This document shows, piece by piece, positions 22,656 through 34,149 of a DNA stretch of 64,000 nt. The notes beneath the pieces are model-generated. The model was not told where the DNA came from and searched no databases. It was given only the letters and a program-made list of their open reading frames with translations. Source of the DNA: Chaetorhynchus papuensis (Eukaryota; Chordata; Aves; Passeriformes; Rhipiduridae). Made by a program: the position numbers and the translations under genes. The stretch lies in contig VWYX01000380.1 of assembly GCA_013396525.1 (NCBI GenBank), positions 308,788 through 372,787 of the forward strand, in the 5' to 3' direction. The first letter of the stretch is position 1. The number at the start of each line of letters is the position of its first letter.

Positions 22656-25600
22656 AGCATCAGCCCTGGGTTGACAGGTGCTTTCATTGAGGCATGGTTG
22701 TCATGCCAGCCCACATGCACAGCTCCTCACCTCCTGCTCCCTGTCCCGTTGCCTGGCCACATGCAAAACTGGTTCAGTACTGGGACCTCAGGCTCCATGT
22801 CAGGGGCTAGAAACAAACCTGCCTGTTTTATTTCCAGTAGCACTGTCATTGTAATTTCTTCTGCAGTTCTGAACAAGTCTGAACTGTTCTGCCTCAGTTT
22901 CTTCTCCCCCTTTGAAACATCACTATCATCCTCTTAGAATAAGGAAGATCATGGAAGAAAGTATATGAGGTGCAATGTGCTACTCTGATGAAGAGGCTGT
23001 GCAGGGGTCTGTACAACAAAGGCATAGCTCATAGCACTGTGGTCCTATCCTGTCTGAAAAAATACTTAAATCTTTTCATTAACTGTAAAAGCAGAGTACC
23101 TGCACTCAGATGGGCAGCAACCTGGGTCCTGGCTGTCTGACAGTCCATTTACATCTGCAAAAACTGATAGGTTTTGTCCTGATTTTGTGTGAAACACAAA
23201 ACAACAGGAGGTCTAGAGAACAAATTTTCATTTTTTAGCAAGCTCCAAGTGGATTCATTAGAATTTGACTATTGAAACAATTCCTTGCAGTCAAGCCCTT
23301 CATGTCTGGAAGGCAGCCCAAGCAGGAGCTCCTTTCAGAGATTGCTGTAAGGTTTCTGTATCTCCCACCTCTGGCTGGGCTGGTACAGTAGGACTCTGCC
23401 ACAGCAGAATGTGAGGCTCAGGGCTTGCAAAGGTCTCTTTCTGCAGATTATAATTTCTTTGTGGAGAGGAGTAAAGCTGTTGCCTCGCTGTTTTAACTGA
23501 GCTGGCCATTGAACAGTGTCTGGGAGAGACAGGAACTCTCTCTTCTGAGCTGGGTCTATACTGCCAAGAGGGAGTTTGATGTGGGATCCATGGCAGATTA
23601 TTTTGACATGGGTTTGCAGACCCTTGCAGAGCTCCCTTCCCCTGCCTACCCACCAATGCAAGGAAATGCCTGACCTTACCCTGCAGTTTCTTCCTGGGCT
23701 AGAACTAGTTGTGAGTTGAGAATCTGATGTTTTCCCTGCAGCACCTTGTCCGAAAGCAGCCTCCTAACCCTGCGTCAGTATGGAGTGGGGCTACTCCCTG
23801 CACTCACCAGATTTCATCCAAAGGAAGGGCTCCTGCTTTGCTCAGCCCTGTGAAACTTCACACAGCTCTTTGGGAATTGCCTTCCGGGGAGATTTTGGCC
23901 TGCACCCTTCATGCACACTCCAAAACAGCTGCAAGAGGGAAGCTCTTAAAAGGATGAGTTCTCAGGCTTTGGCTCCTTTAACACGGATGCAGCCAGAGCA
24001 ATCAGAACCCCTTCCATCAGGAGAAAATTTCCCTTCATCTTGACAAATCCTCCTAATTCTGCAGTCTACCAGATAACTCTGAGCTGCTCAAAGCAGGCAC
24101 ATTAGGATCTTTTGATCCCCGCTATGCCTCCCAAAATGCACCAGCCAATCATACCTACCAATTTGGCTACAGCAACTAATTAGAGCAGATTGAGAGAATT
24201 AGCAAAGCAAGAGTCACCTTCTTTACAAGTCACCTTCAGCCTCACTCAGTTGCGCTTGGACTGTTCCAAGTGCCCCGGCCGAGCTCTGCCACAACAAGCT
24301 GGGCTTCTGCCCATTCAGCGTCACATTTCTCAGAAGCCTTGGCACTGTCAATTCATACAAGCCCTGAACAAAAAAATGCTAACAGAACACGGACTTTGTT
24401 TTTCAGAGACAAATTATTCCCAATTGTTCTGTTACCAGGCCAATTTAAAAAAAAATAAAAGAGAGAAAATAATTGGGTTTCGTGGCTTGCCACTGCCAAG
24501 CAGGTCACTGGCAGTGCGTGGTAGCAGCCTGGTGGGTTTGTTTTGTTTGCTACAGAAGGTCACGTGCTCTTAGGGCTCTCAGGAGAGTATCCCTGCTCTC
24601 CAAGCCCAGCATGGTCCCTCTTGCTGTACCCACTTTTGTGCTAGCAGTTGTCTCACACATCCATCATGGGATAAACAGGCTTTGGTCCTGCTACCTGGCA
24701 AGAATCCTGGGCTTTTGGACACCTTCTGGGGAAAATGGGGCGGTTGCACCCCCTCACACCCCCCAGGTGCTGGGGGCTTGTTAACAGTGATGGCACCTGG
24801 ATGGACACTGACCTGGCATGCCTCAGCAAATCTGTGTTGATTTTCCAATCTGGTGGCTGAAATGGGGCTTAGAGGTGAGCAGGGTGAAGGTTCTTCTTGT
24901 GCCCAGGGAAGGAGACTGTACTTTCACAGAGCTGTACTCGCTAGAAATGCCGCTTCCTAGAAAGCTCATGTCCTGCCTATGCCTGCAAAAACAAGGATGG
25001 GGTTTGTATGGTAAATACCAATATGCCTTTGCACTGCCCCACATGCCCACACAGAAGGAAATCCCTACCCAGGGCACAGGAGGGGCACAGTCCTGCATGT
25101 CCCCCGGGTAAGCAGGTAAGCACCAAGTAAGCAGGTGACCTGGCTCAGCTGAAGGGTGCCAGAACTGATCCAATCCTACTGTCCAGCCCCATCATCCTCA
25201 GGAAGCATCTGGCTGCTTCCCAAGTCCTCAGGGAGCTCCAAGTGAAGGGTGACCCTACTCATGACAGAAACACAAAACATCTGGCAGAGAGGTGGGCAGA
25301 GAGAGATGCAGAAGCCTGTGCAATCCATTACATCCCTCCATGCAGGCATATCCTGCAATGTCTCATCTTCTCCAGACACACGAAATCTGGCCTGCCCTGC
25401 CTGTGTGACAAGCTATACAATCTGGCATGTGGGTAGAAGGGTAGAAATCCTCTGCTGGCAGCTGCTCCCCCAGAGAGGGTTTCTGTAGAGCAGGATTAGG
25501 CCCCTTGGGAAGGCAGGAGGCACCCAGCGTCCAGCCCTTTACTCTGACTTGACCAAAGGCGCTGTTAATTCAGGGCTCTCCTGTGCCTGCAGTAAGGGCC

Positions 25601-28264
25601 TCTGCTTCCCACCCTGAAGTTCATCTCCTATGGCATTGACACATCCACCAGTGAGAAATCCTCTCCCTTCCTTCCTACCTGAAAGTCTGGATCCTGCTCT
25701 CACTCAGCTTCTTACTTGTGTCCATCCCTGACTGGCCATGCACTTCCTCATCTTGGTGGCGACAAACTTGTTTAACCGTAAGGGATAAGACAGACGTTTC
25801 CCAAAATTCCCTGGGAGCGAGTGGACCTGCATTCTGCTTCCCCTGTAGCTCCTCTGGGCAGCCCACCTTTGTCCTGCCCTGGCAGCCCAGCTGGCACAGG
25901 TGAAGGTGGCTCCCATAGTCTGTGGCAGCAGAGGCTCCCTAGGCCAGGAAGAGCCCCAGGGCAGAAAGAGAAGCATTGCTCTGTGGGTGGTGAGAAGGAC
26001 AAGGTGCCACAGGTCCCTCTGCACCAGCTGTGCACCCGCTGCTTCTCCTTTTCCACAGCCTGCTCCCAGCCTCTGTGGGCAGCAGGACATGGAGCAGGGC
26101 CATGCACCCATGCAGGGAGCACTGGCAAGCTCCCAAGCAGGTCTCTGTCCCCACAAGTGAGGGTGAAGCTGTTTCCCCAGGGCCAGCTGTGCTTGTCAGG
26201 GAGGGCTCATCCAGCAGCACTCCAGCTTTCAAGGAGAACAAAACCCCTGTGGGGGCTGGAAGGGCTGAGTCACACAGCGAGGAGGGTGTGGGGCTCCCTG
26301 CCAGTCACGATTCTGTGGAGGAGTGGGCTTGGGGGCTGCTGTGCCCCTGGAAGGCACAAATCCCCCAAGAGGCACAGCCAGAGACAGATGTCATTGTGAC
26401 TTTAGGGCCAGACAAAGGTTCAGTAACTTGAACTGGAGGTGCCAGTGGGCTGTGGTTACCGGGAAAAGACACAGCACTTCTCCAGCCCCTGCTGCTTCCG
26501 TGTTGGGGTCAGGAGTAGCATGGGAATGTGCTGTGCCACAGCACCCTGCAGCAGAGGTGCCACAGGGTCACATGGAGGTGATGGGGAGTACTGGCACGAG
26601 GGATGAGATGCTCCCAATGACTCCCAAGGTGATACAACAGTCAGAGCAGGTTGTGGACAGGTTCCTGCTCCCATCATGCCAGACTTTCATGGGAAAACAC
26701 TGGGATTACAGGTGACTGCAATGTGCTCTTGGTGCAATACATGATTGTAGGACCTTGCCATGATGCAGGGGATGGCTCTTACAGACACAAATTTTGAATT
26801 TTCCAGGGTCTAGCAGGTAAAGGCACAGCATGTGAATCTGGGGCAGAACAAATCAGGCACACATGAGAGCTTTGTAGGGATCTCTTACCCCAGCTGACAT
26901 TTGCAGCACCAGAGTGGGCTGGGACTGGGGTCACAAAGTCCAGTCACAGCCCAGGACAAACAAATGATGCAACTCCTCTGATGGATGTGGGCAGAGAACA
27001 GAAGAGAGGTTCTACCTTTGAAAGCCAAGATTGGAGAAAAATTGACTTAAATAAGGAAAACTCAGGAATAATGTAGCCTCCTAAGTGGCAAGGAGCTGAG
27101 TGAGCCAGCTGGAAGGACAAAGGCCATGCTACAGCAATACTTCTGCTCAGCTGGGTACCACTGTCCACAGCTGGGGACCCTGTCCCTGGACAGATCTCAT
27201 CCATGTTGGATGATTGGACACAACAGCAGGTACTTTGCTCTGCTGGGGCTGCTGCTGTCATGCAGTTTTCCAGGCTGCCTGACTTCACCTGACAGCAGGT
27301 CTGGTTAAGACAAGTGGCTGAGACCCAGCTCCCTGAGCTGCCCTTGCAGGCAGGCAGGTGCCAGCTGGACTGCAGGCAGAGAGGGGTGGCTGAGTTGTCA
27401 CCCTCCTCTGCCTTCCCAGACTCGGAAGAGTTAAGTGTCAGTTTCAAGAGTCTCTAAGGTGACACCAGGCTGCCTGCTGGATGCAGCTCCCCGCAGCCCC
27501 CTCCTCATGCACACAGCACACACTCATGCTCACTTTCTGCTTTGTCTTTTGAGAGCTGCTCCAGGTTTTGTGCACAGGCACTTTCCTTGCTGCCTACCTT
27601 TCCCTGCTGCTCCTGCTCAGCTGCTGCTGCCGGGGACAGTGACAGACGTGCCTGGCTCCAGAGGGACCTCGCAGAAGAAAATCCAAGCTCTCTTTCGGTC
27701 GCTGCAAGCATCGCTATCCCTGGACTGTGCTTCTCCAGCAAACACCGTGTTCCCCACTCCCTCCCCGCTGCTCTCACAGTGCCAGCACCTTCGAGGAGCA
27801 GCACCAGCATCTTCAGGTTTGTGTCAGATATTCCTCCGCTTCAGAGTGGCAGGGCAGTAGAGACAGCAGGAGGCTGAGCTGCTGCATCTGAGCTACCAAA
27901 GCTGCTATCAAGAGGCTAATAAATACCTCTGCAAAAAGTTGGACGCTGTTTTTTCTCGTGCTTGTGTGCTCCCTCAGGGAGTTAAACCTTGCCGGGATTG
28001 TCCCACGGCCCTGGGGAAGCAAAGCAGAGCAGCCTGTGGGACCCTGTGGGACACAACCGGGCTGCCCAAGAAGTTCTGGGGGCAGAGTGGGACTCCTCGC
28101 CTAGAGAGACACCTCACTCCAGCATGGCTGAAGGTCCTGGGAGCTGGAGAGACTTCTCCCCTGCCAGAAGTGACGGTGAGGTGGCCAGGGGAGCCACAGC
28201 AAGCCTCTGGGGAGCAGCAGATACAGAGAGCACTGGGCGAGCACAACGCTTGAGCCTCCGCAGC
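22656..28264. other. Intergenic region, proximal half
   Basis: 5.6 kb between the CREB3L1 poly(A) region and the candidate small gene. The longest open frames (for example 25821-26399 and 26030-26431) lack splice or homology support. I see no recognisable gene or intact transposon. Confidence 0.6.
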
Positions 28265-28362
28265 ATGGATCCAGCCTGGGAGGAGATGAGAGAGGCAGTG
28301 GCTGTGGCGGAGGTGGAGGAGCAGTTCCTGCACTTGGCCATCAGAAAGCAGGTCTCCTACAG
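28265..28362 (+). CDS. Candidate small gene, exon A
   Basis: Thirty-two codons plus two bases with a strong start context and a CAG|gtagga donor. A second GT just before (28352) would leave phase 0 but is a poor donor. Confidence 0.22.
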
Positions 28363-31300
28363 GTAGGAACACCTGGGTCCCCAAGTGTCAGGGCTGTGCT
28401 GGGGCACTGGAGTGGCCTGTCCATGAGGCACCTCCCTCCCAGGGGTCAGGGTTGGCTCTTTCTAGCGACCACCAGCACATTCCCACCAGAAACCATCTCA
28501 GCACAGAGACAAGGCAACCAGTTAGTCCAGTCCCTCCCATCGCATGCAAGAGCCCCCTCTGCAGTGGCAGTCCCATTATCACCTTTGCTGGCCCCTTTAT
28601 TTTCCTTCTACCCAACTCCCCCTTCCCATCCTGGGGCTGCAATGCCTCCTAGACAGTGGTCTGGGCCTTTTGGGGGTACCTTGCAGCAAGAGAAGATCTG
28701 TCCTGGCTTTTGGTGTGACTCTTCTGTCACAACTCCTGTGCTTACCCACCCCTGCTATCACCAGGTAAAGCTGGCAGAGGTGAAAAGTGATTTTTACAGC
28801 TGTCGTGGGGCTTATGGGAGCCACCGCCTGGTGATACTCAGGTGAGATCCTATTCCCAACTCCAGCCATAATGTCTGAAATCCTGCTTGGGTCAGCATCT
28901 CCAGGACTTCAGCTCCACTCTTCTGTCACAGCAATTAAGGTCTGGTGTCCCACCCTGCCCTTTCTTTTGCTAGAAGTGTGTTTGAGCCCTTCTGTGATTT
29001 ACTATCCCCCATCTTTGCAGAATGGCTTTCAGGTGTAAGTGAGGAGAAATCCTTTGACCCTGCACTTGCCCAGAGTAAACATGAGCACTTGCAGGACTGA
29101 CCCTGGACAGCTGTGAGGGTCTGGGACTGAGAGGAGAGGAGAAGGCAGGAGCTGCCTTCTTGCCATTCTCCAGAGCTGGCTTGGCCCAGAGATGTCTGTG
29201 TCCTTCTGAGCTCCATGTCATCATGTCATGCTATGTTCAGCAAGTGCCACAAAGTTTACAAGCAGGTGGAACACTGACAAGGAGAATCTTGGTGCCATGC
29301 CCACTGCCATGGCAGACAGAGGCTGAATGAGGTCTCCTGCCTCTGGTCTGGGCCTTGGGGACCCTGGGGTGCAGAGCTCTGCCAGGGGAAAGAGTTGGGC
29401 AGGAGCCGTCGGTCACCCCCCATCTGCACTCCCACGTGTACAGCAGCCTTTTTTCCCCCTTTGCAAGGGCTTCAGTGCAAGCTGTGAGCAAATTGCTCTC
29501 TAATACTGCAGTAATGGGAACTAATGGGAAACCTTATTAGTGCCTGCAGAGCAGGAGGGGCCCCGAAGGTGACTCATCCCTAGCACTTGTTATTCCTGTC
29601 GTGGGTGGAGAGCAGGAGCCGGAGTGGCAGAGACCTCCCCAGGTGCCCTGTGCCCCTGAGCCTTGCCACAAGCTGGGGCAACACGCAGCCCTCCTGGTCC
29701 TCATTCTGTACCCAGGGCTGCTTACAGAGGCACCAGGCAGAGCTGGGAGGGTCTCTGCCCTGTTGGTACAGAGGATGAGGAATTACTGTGCCAAGCAGAG
29801 CAGGATTTTCTCTTCTTAGCGGTCTTCTCCAGATGTGCACAGTGCGTTTTGCGAACGGATTAGCCAGCTGCCATTTTCCAGCCTCCCCAGGGGAGCAAGG
29901 GACCATATTGCAACCTAAATTATCAGCCTGAATGTGTTCCAGAATTGTCTAAGGTTGCTAGGGATTGTATACACCCTGCCCATCCCGCCCCAGCCGCCCC
30001 AAGCAGGTGGCGCAGTTGACATGCTCCAGCCTGTGCTGCCCTTACACAAAGCACCTCTGTCCTACACAACTCTCACAAGGGGTCTCTTTGCAAGGGACTT
30101 TTCCACATCCAATGCAGGCTTTGCAGAAGGGAGAATTCTGAGAGGTTGGAGGGAATGCTGCAGCAGCCTGCAGGCCAGCAGCAAAGGAAGAAATGCTTGG
30201 GATGAGCTGCTTCCTCCACCCAGTGTTTTGGACAGCCAAGCAAAGGGAAGGAGAAGTGGGAGAGGAAGTGTCTGGGGGTGGAAAGCTGATTGTTCTGTCC
30301 CGTGACACCCATGTAGTTTCGGGTCTGGCTGTTTCCTTGGGCGGGTCAGGTGGTGATGGAGCTGTTACCCAGAGGTGGGCTAACCTTCTATCATGTGCCC
30401 CTCCTGCAGCATGAGAAGTCCTAGGGGGCTGACAGAAATCCCCTTGCTGTGCTGTCCAGCTCTGGAGACATTTACTGAATCCTGGTAGAGAGTTTGGAGG
30501 ACCTCCTCCGTGGGCCGTGGGCATCACAGGTGTCCTCAATGTCAGCCGAAGGTTGGAGGCCCCAGCCCCCTTGCTGCCAACCTGCCTGCTCCTGCTGGGA
30601 CCCATTAGTCATCACGAGGGGCAGGCGGCATAAGCTGCTATATAAAGGTTTTGAAATGAGCAGAAATTATATTAATCCCATGGAAATAAAGTTCCTTCCA
30701 TAAATAGCTGCCACGGTGTATGGAGGCGCCATGGGCGGGTGGAAGAGAGCTCAGCACTCAGGTTATATTTAGGGATTTGAGTAACAGTTTCGTGCCAAAC
30801 TCATTAATGATGCTGGCTTGTGCACCAGATTTGCACATTCTGGGACAATTTTCCCAGTAGGGAGTTGCCTCTGCAATGCCAGAAGGACCCAATGCCCTCT
30901 GTCACCACAGCACACCCAGAGCAAGCACCAGGGTTGTGTGCCTTGATCCCTGGACAGTCACTTCGGCCAAGGGGAGTCTAAAGTCAGCTCCTGCTCGCCT
31001 TGAGTGTCTCCACCAAGATTTTGTGATGGGGCAGGATCATCTCTAGCTCTACCCCCCCCCCCAGAGTGGGGTAGCTCCAGTGGCAATAAGGCAAGCTAGA
31101 GGCTGGCAGAAGTTTGCTGTAGGGAAAGCTGACCTGGAGCCAGAGGTCTGGGACAGGTGGTGGCAGATCACAGCAGCACCCTGTCCCGAGGAGTTGTGGG
31201 TTCCCTCTCAATTTCATCATTGCTTTCAGGGTGATGCTTGCAGCAATAGCCTCTGTCACTGCCACTGCTCCCAGCAACCCGGCCCGAAGAGGTGTTTACC

Positions 31301-31996
31301 CAGAAAGGAAACCACAAGCGCACAAAAGCTCCTGTACGAGCTCTCCGCAGACTCCGTGTGTGGGGCGGGGTGCCAGGTGTCAGACACGTACCCTTCGGCT
31401 CTCAGCCACGGCCGGAGGTAGCGTCCGGACCAGCCCACGCACCGCAGGGCTCCACACAGGCATCTCTGGCAGCGGGAAGAGGGGGTCTGTGTCCCTCTGT
31501 GCCCCCCAGGCAGCTCCCATCCCTGCTAGGGAGATGGGAGGCTCCTCAGATGTTCAGCGCGGTCCCCGGCTGGCAAATAGAACGCAGCTAATGCATCTCA
31601 CAGGCTGTTCTGTGCCAGGAAGCTAAATATAACCCGCAGAGTGGAGCAGAGGGGGCTGCTTTGTAATGTAAATAGCATGGGAGCTTGGTCATAGAGCAGG
31701 CAGGCCAGAGGGGAGAGCTGGCAGGAGCGGCTGGAGAGAGGGAGGTAGGAGTCCTGAGGGGCCCAGGGGAAGATGATTGCAACTCTCTGCTGCCTTCACT
31801 TCCTTTTGCCTTCAGATCTGGATTCTGGATGTTTGTGAAGTCCCAGGACAGCCTGGGCAGCGCAGGGGCTGAGGAAGAAGGAAAGGAGAGCCTCCACTGT
31901 CTGCAGGGAGAAAGGGACAGAGAGGGGATCTCCTTCCTCCGAGTCCTGCCTGCTGGCCTTTTAATCGTGTTAGCCCTGCTCTGCAGAGCAGCATAA
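28265..31996 (+). CDS. Candidate three-exon small gene of unknown function (106 residues)
   Basis: Not recognised as a known gene. Three segments, 28265-28362, 28800-28841 and 31816-31996, join in phase 2 to give 106 residues and TAA. The start ATG has A at -3 and G at +4. Donors are CAG|gtagga and CAG|gtgaga; acceptors are gatttttacag and ccttttgccttcag. The product would have an acidic N-terminus (MDPAWEEMREAV), a central basic part and a hydrophobic stretch at about residues 90-103 (VLPAGLLIVLALLC) right at the C-terminus, like a tail-anchored or lipid-anchored protein. The frame is open upstream to 27989, so the start is uncertain. In mammals I know of no gene between CREB3L1 and DGKZ. 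Chance agreement of three short exons is quite possible. Confidence 0.22.
28800..28841 (+). CDS. Candidate small gene, exon B
   Basis: 42 bases from a T-rich acceptor (gatttttacag) to a CAG|gtgaga donor, phase 2 in and out, encoding CRGAYGSHRLVIL between split codons. A longer version from 28765 is open in phase 0 only. Confidence 0.22.
30639..30772 (+). promoter_or_regulatory. TATA-like box with CArG-like and MEF2-type motifs
   Basis: Within 134 bases are ctatataaag (30639-30648), ccataaatag (30698-30707, one mismatch from a CArG box) and ttatatttag (30763-30772, an exact YTAWWWWTAR MEF2 motif on the minus strand). The grouping suggests a muscle-type enhancer or promoter about 5 kb before DGKZ. 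Motif matches alone cannot prove function. Confidence 0.3.
31623..31632 (+). promoter_or_regulatory. Second MEF2-type motif
   Basis: ctaaatataa exactly matches YTAWWWWTAR, the same ten bases as at 30763 but in the opposite orientation. It lies about 190 bases before candidate exon C. Confidence 0.3.
31816..31996 (+). CDS. Candidate small gene, exon C with hydrophobic tail
   Basis: After a long pyrimidine tract and ttcag, 59 codons lead to TAA. Residues SGFWMFVKSQDSLGS open the exon and VLPAGLLIVLALLCRAA closes it. The hydrophobic run at the very end is the main reason to take this frame seriously. Confidence 0.22.
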
Positions 31997-34099
31997 TCAA
32001 ATTCCCATTCGTTTCCAGCAAGCCAAGCCTGCTCCACTCTTGACAGAGACGTCTGTCTCCGCATCCCTCTGTGCAGCAGGGGAAAGGAGATGGGTGGCAC
32101 GGCCAGAGGGAAGTGCTAGAAATGAGCAGGTGGCTCCTCACAAACCTTGGTCGGAGGTGAAAAGCAAGTGTTTCCCCTGCCCCGGCTCTCTCCAGAACCA
32201 GGGACAAGCTCTGCTGGGCCCCACTGTCAGACACAGGCTCTAGTGCATGGCACAGGGGTGGGATGGATTCGGAGCTGGCATCGCCCTGTGCTTGGTGCAC
32301 AGTGCTGGTGTGTGTTCACTCTCATTCTGGCTCTCATTCTGGAAGTTCCTATGTGCAAGGCAGTGGTGAACTGGATATGGGACCATGTGTAACAAGAGAG
32401 AGAAACATCCCAAGAGGCAATTTTGGAGAAACAGGGAGGTTGTGGGTACAGCCTGGCTGTGTAGGGACATTCCTGCAGCACTGCCAGGGAGGGGTGGCAT
32501 AATGCAGCCCCAAGCCCCATCTTAAACCAGGCACACTCCATAGCTTAAGCTGACCCAAGACCCTGCTGCTGCCAGAGGGGATGCTCCTACCCTTCCTCCT
32601 GCTGTGGTTTTTCCACATCAGGCAAGCCAGGTCAGCTCCCTGAGGCGGCTGAACACAGCCTCCCTCCCCTGTTCGTCCCCACAACCACAGCCGCAGCTTT
32701 GCATGTGGTGTGGGTGTACAGGGAGACCATGGGGTGGGACTCCCCGAGCAGGCCAGCAGGGAGGTTGTTAGGGGCACTAACCAGTATTAGGGGCAATGCC
32801 AACCTGCATCTGAACACTTCTGGGTGGGGAGAGCTGGGATCCCTGAACCAAGAGCCATCCTTTCCGCTGACCACTCCCTCCCTTATCTGATCCTGTTCAC
32901 AATGTATCCCACAGGCAGGTATCCTGCTGAATTTGGCTGAAGCAAGCAGCTTAATCCTTTCAGTACCAGGGTGCTGTACAAACTAGCATGAAGATAAGGG
33001 TGCCAATTCACATCCAGCACAGTGACCCCCCCATCCCTCTCTTGTGCTGCATACAGAGAAGCCTGTGCCAGCAGGGTCTGTCTCCTCTGGCCTCCTGACC
33101 AAGAACAGCCAGGACTGGGATTTCTAGGGGTTGCTCCACAGTTTTGCACCAAATCCAAGGGACAGAACTGTGAAAGGACACACGGACACAGCACACAGAG
33201 GATGGTGAAGGTCCCAGGGCAGGGTGTGTTACTTTTCCAACAGCCTCACCAAGCCCCGTGCTCCTGATGCTCCTGGGTAAGAGGACTAGACATCAACACC
33301 AGGAGACAGAGAAAGAAACTTGAAAGGGAAATGTCTGCAGGCAGGGAGAAAATGCAACTAACCCATCATGGCATGCAAAGCAGCGGGGATGACGAACCCT
33401 TTCCGCAATAACAAAACTCTCCCTTCCCTGATCAGTGAGCTGGAGTTAGGCATCCAGGACCTGCCTTTTCCTCCCCTCTGCACAGTAATTAGTGCAATGG
33501 GTTGTGTTCAGCTTCAGAGCTTGCCTGGTGAGATCAAGGTCTGTCAATGTTTTTTTTTTTTTGGCTTTTGATGATGGAGTTTAAAGCAAGACCATGTGCC
33601 CCTTTAGAAATGCCATTTGTGCAGGCTGCCAGAACCAGCTTTTGCTTGCCTTTCTCTGGCCCTCAGAAGCTGTCCACAGACCCTCTTGGTGATCTGAAGC
33701 TCTCCTGGAGCCAGAGCACACCAAGTAGCATCTGGTTGTGAAGAGCTGGGGTTTTGGAGGTGAGGACAGGCCGGGTCTGCAGGCTTAGGCTGTGCCGCCC
33801 CAGACTGGGAGATGGATGATGAATGTTAGGCTGTTTCTCCACTCTTTGGAGGCCTCCTAGATGCTTCTACTTTTCACACTGCCCATTCCTGGTTTACCAA
33901 GGCATTTTTTCAACGAATTCCAGTGCAGAGTGAGCAGATGCTGGATGTTGTTTTCAGACCCACCACACAGGGAGGACGCATACACCCAGGGGTTGTGAGT
34001 GCTGTGGTGCCCTGCAGGGTAAGGACGTGCATGGCACAGGGTGGGTGGCAGGAGGACAACCCCACTGCCATGGCACAGTGTACATGGCAGTGCTGGGAC
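31997..34099. other. Intergenic region upstream of DGKZ
   Basis: 2.1 kb of unique-looking sequence with a direct 10-base repeat (ctcattctgg, about 32320-32342) and a T12 run at about 33550. No gene or known transposon was recognised. Confidence 0.6.
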
Positions 34100-34149
34100 A
34101 GCTTTGGGAGAAGGGGCTGTCTCAAGTCTGGGGGCATTCAAAGAACCAC

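Larger units (their letters stand above)
28842..31815. other. Candidate intron or intergenic sequence
   Basis: 3 kb containing a TATA-like box, a CArG-like box and two MEF2-type motifs, listed separately, and a run of ten C at 31052-31061. No transposon or known gene was recognised. Confidence 0.5.

Noticed and set aside
26030..26431. + strand frame ending in a Ser/Glu/Pro-rich tail, first taken for a terminal exon
   Set aside because: The tract before its possible acceptor is poor, and no preceding exon in phase was found.
28352..28799. Alternative joining of candidate exon A (donor 28352) to an exon from 28765
   Set aside because: Phase 0 agrees, but the donor gtctcc is poor; the 28363 donor with the 28799 acceptor has better signals.
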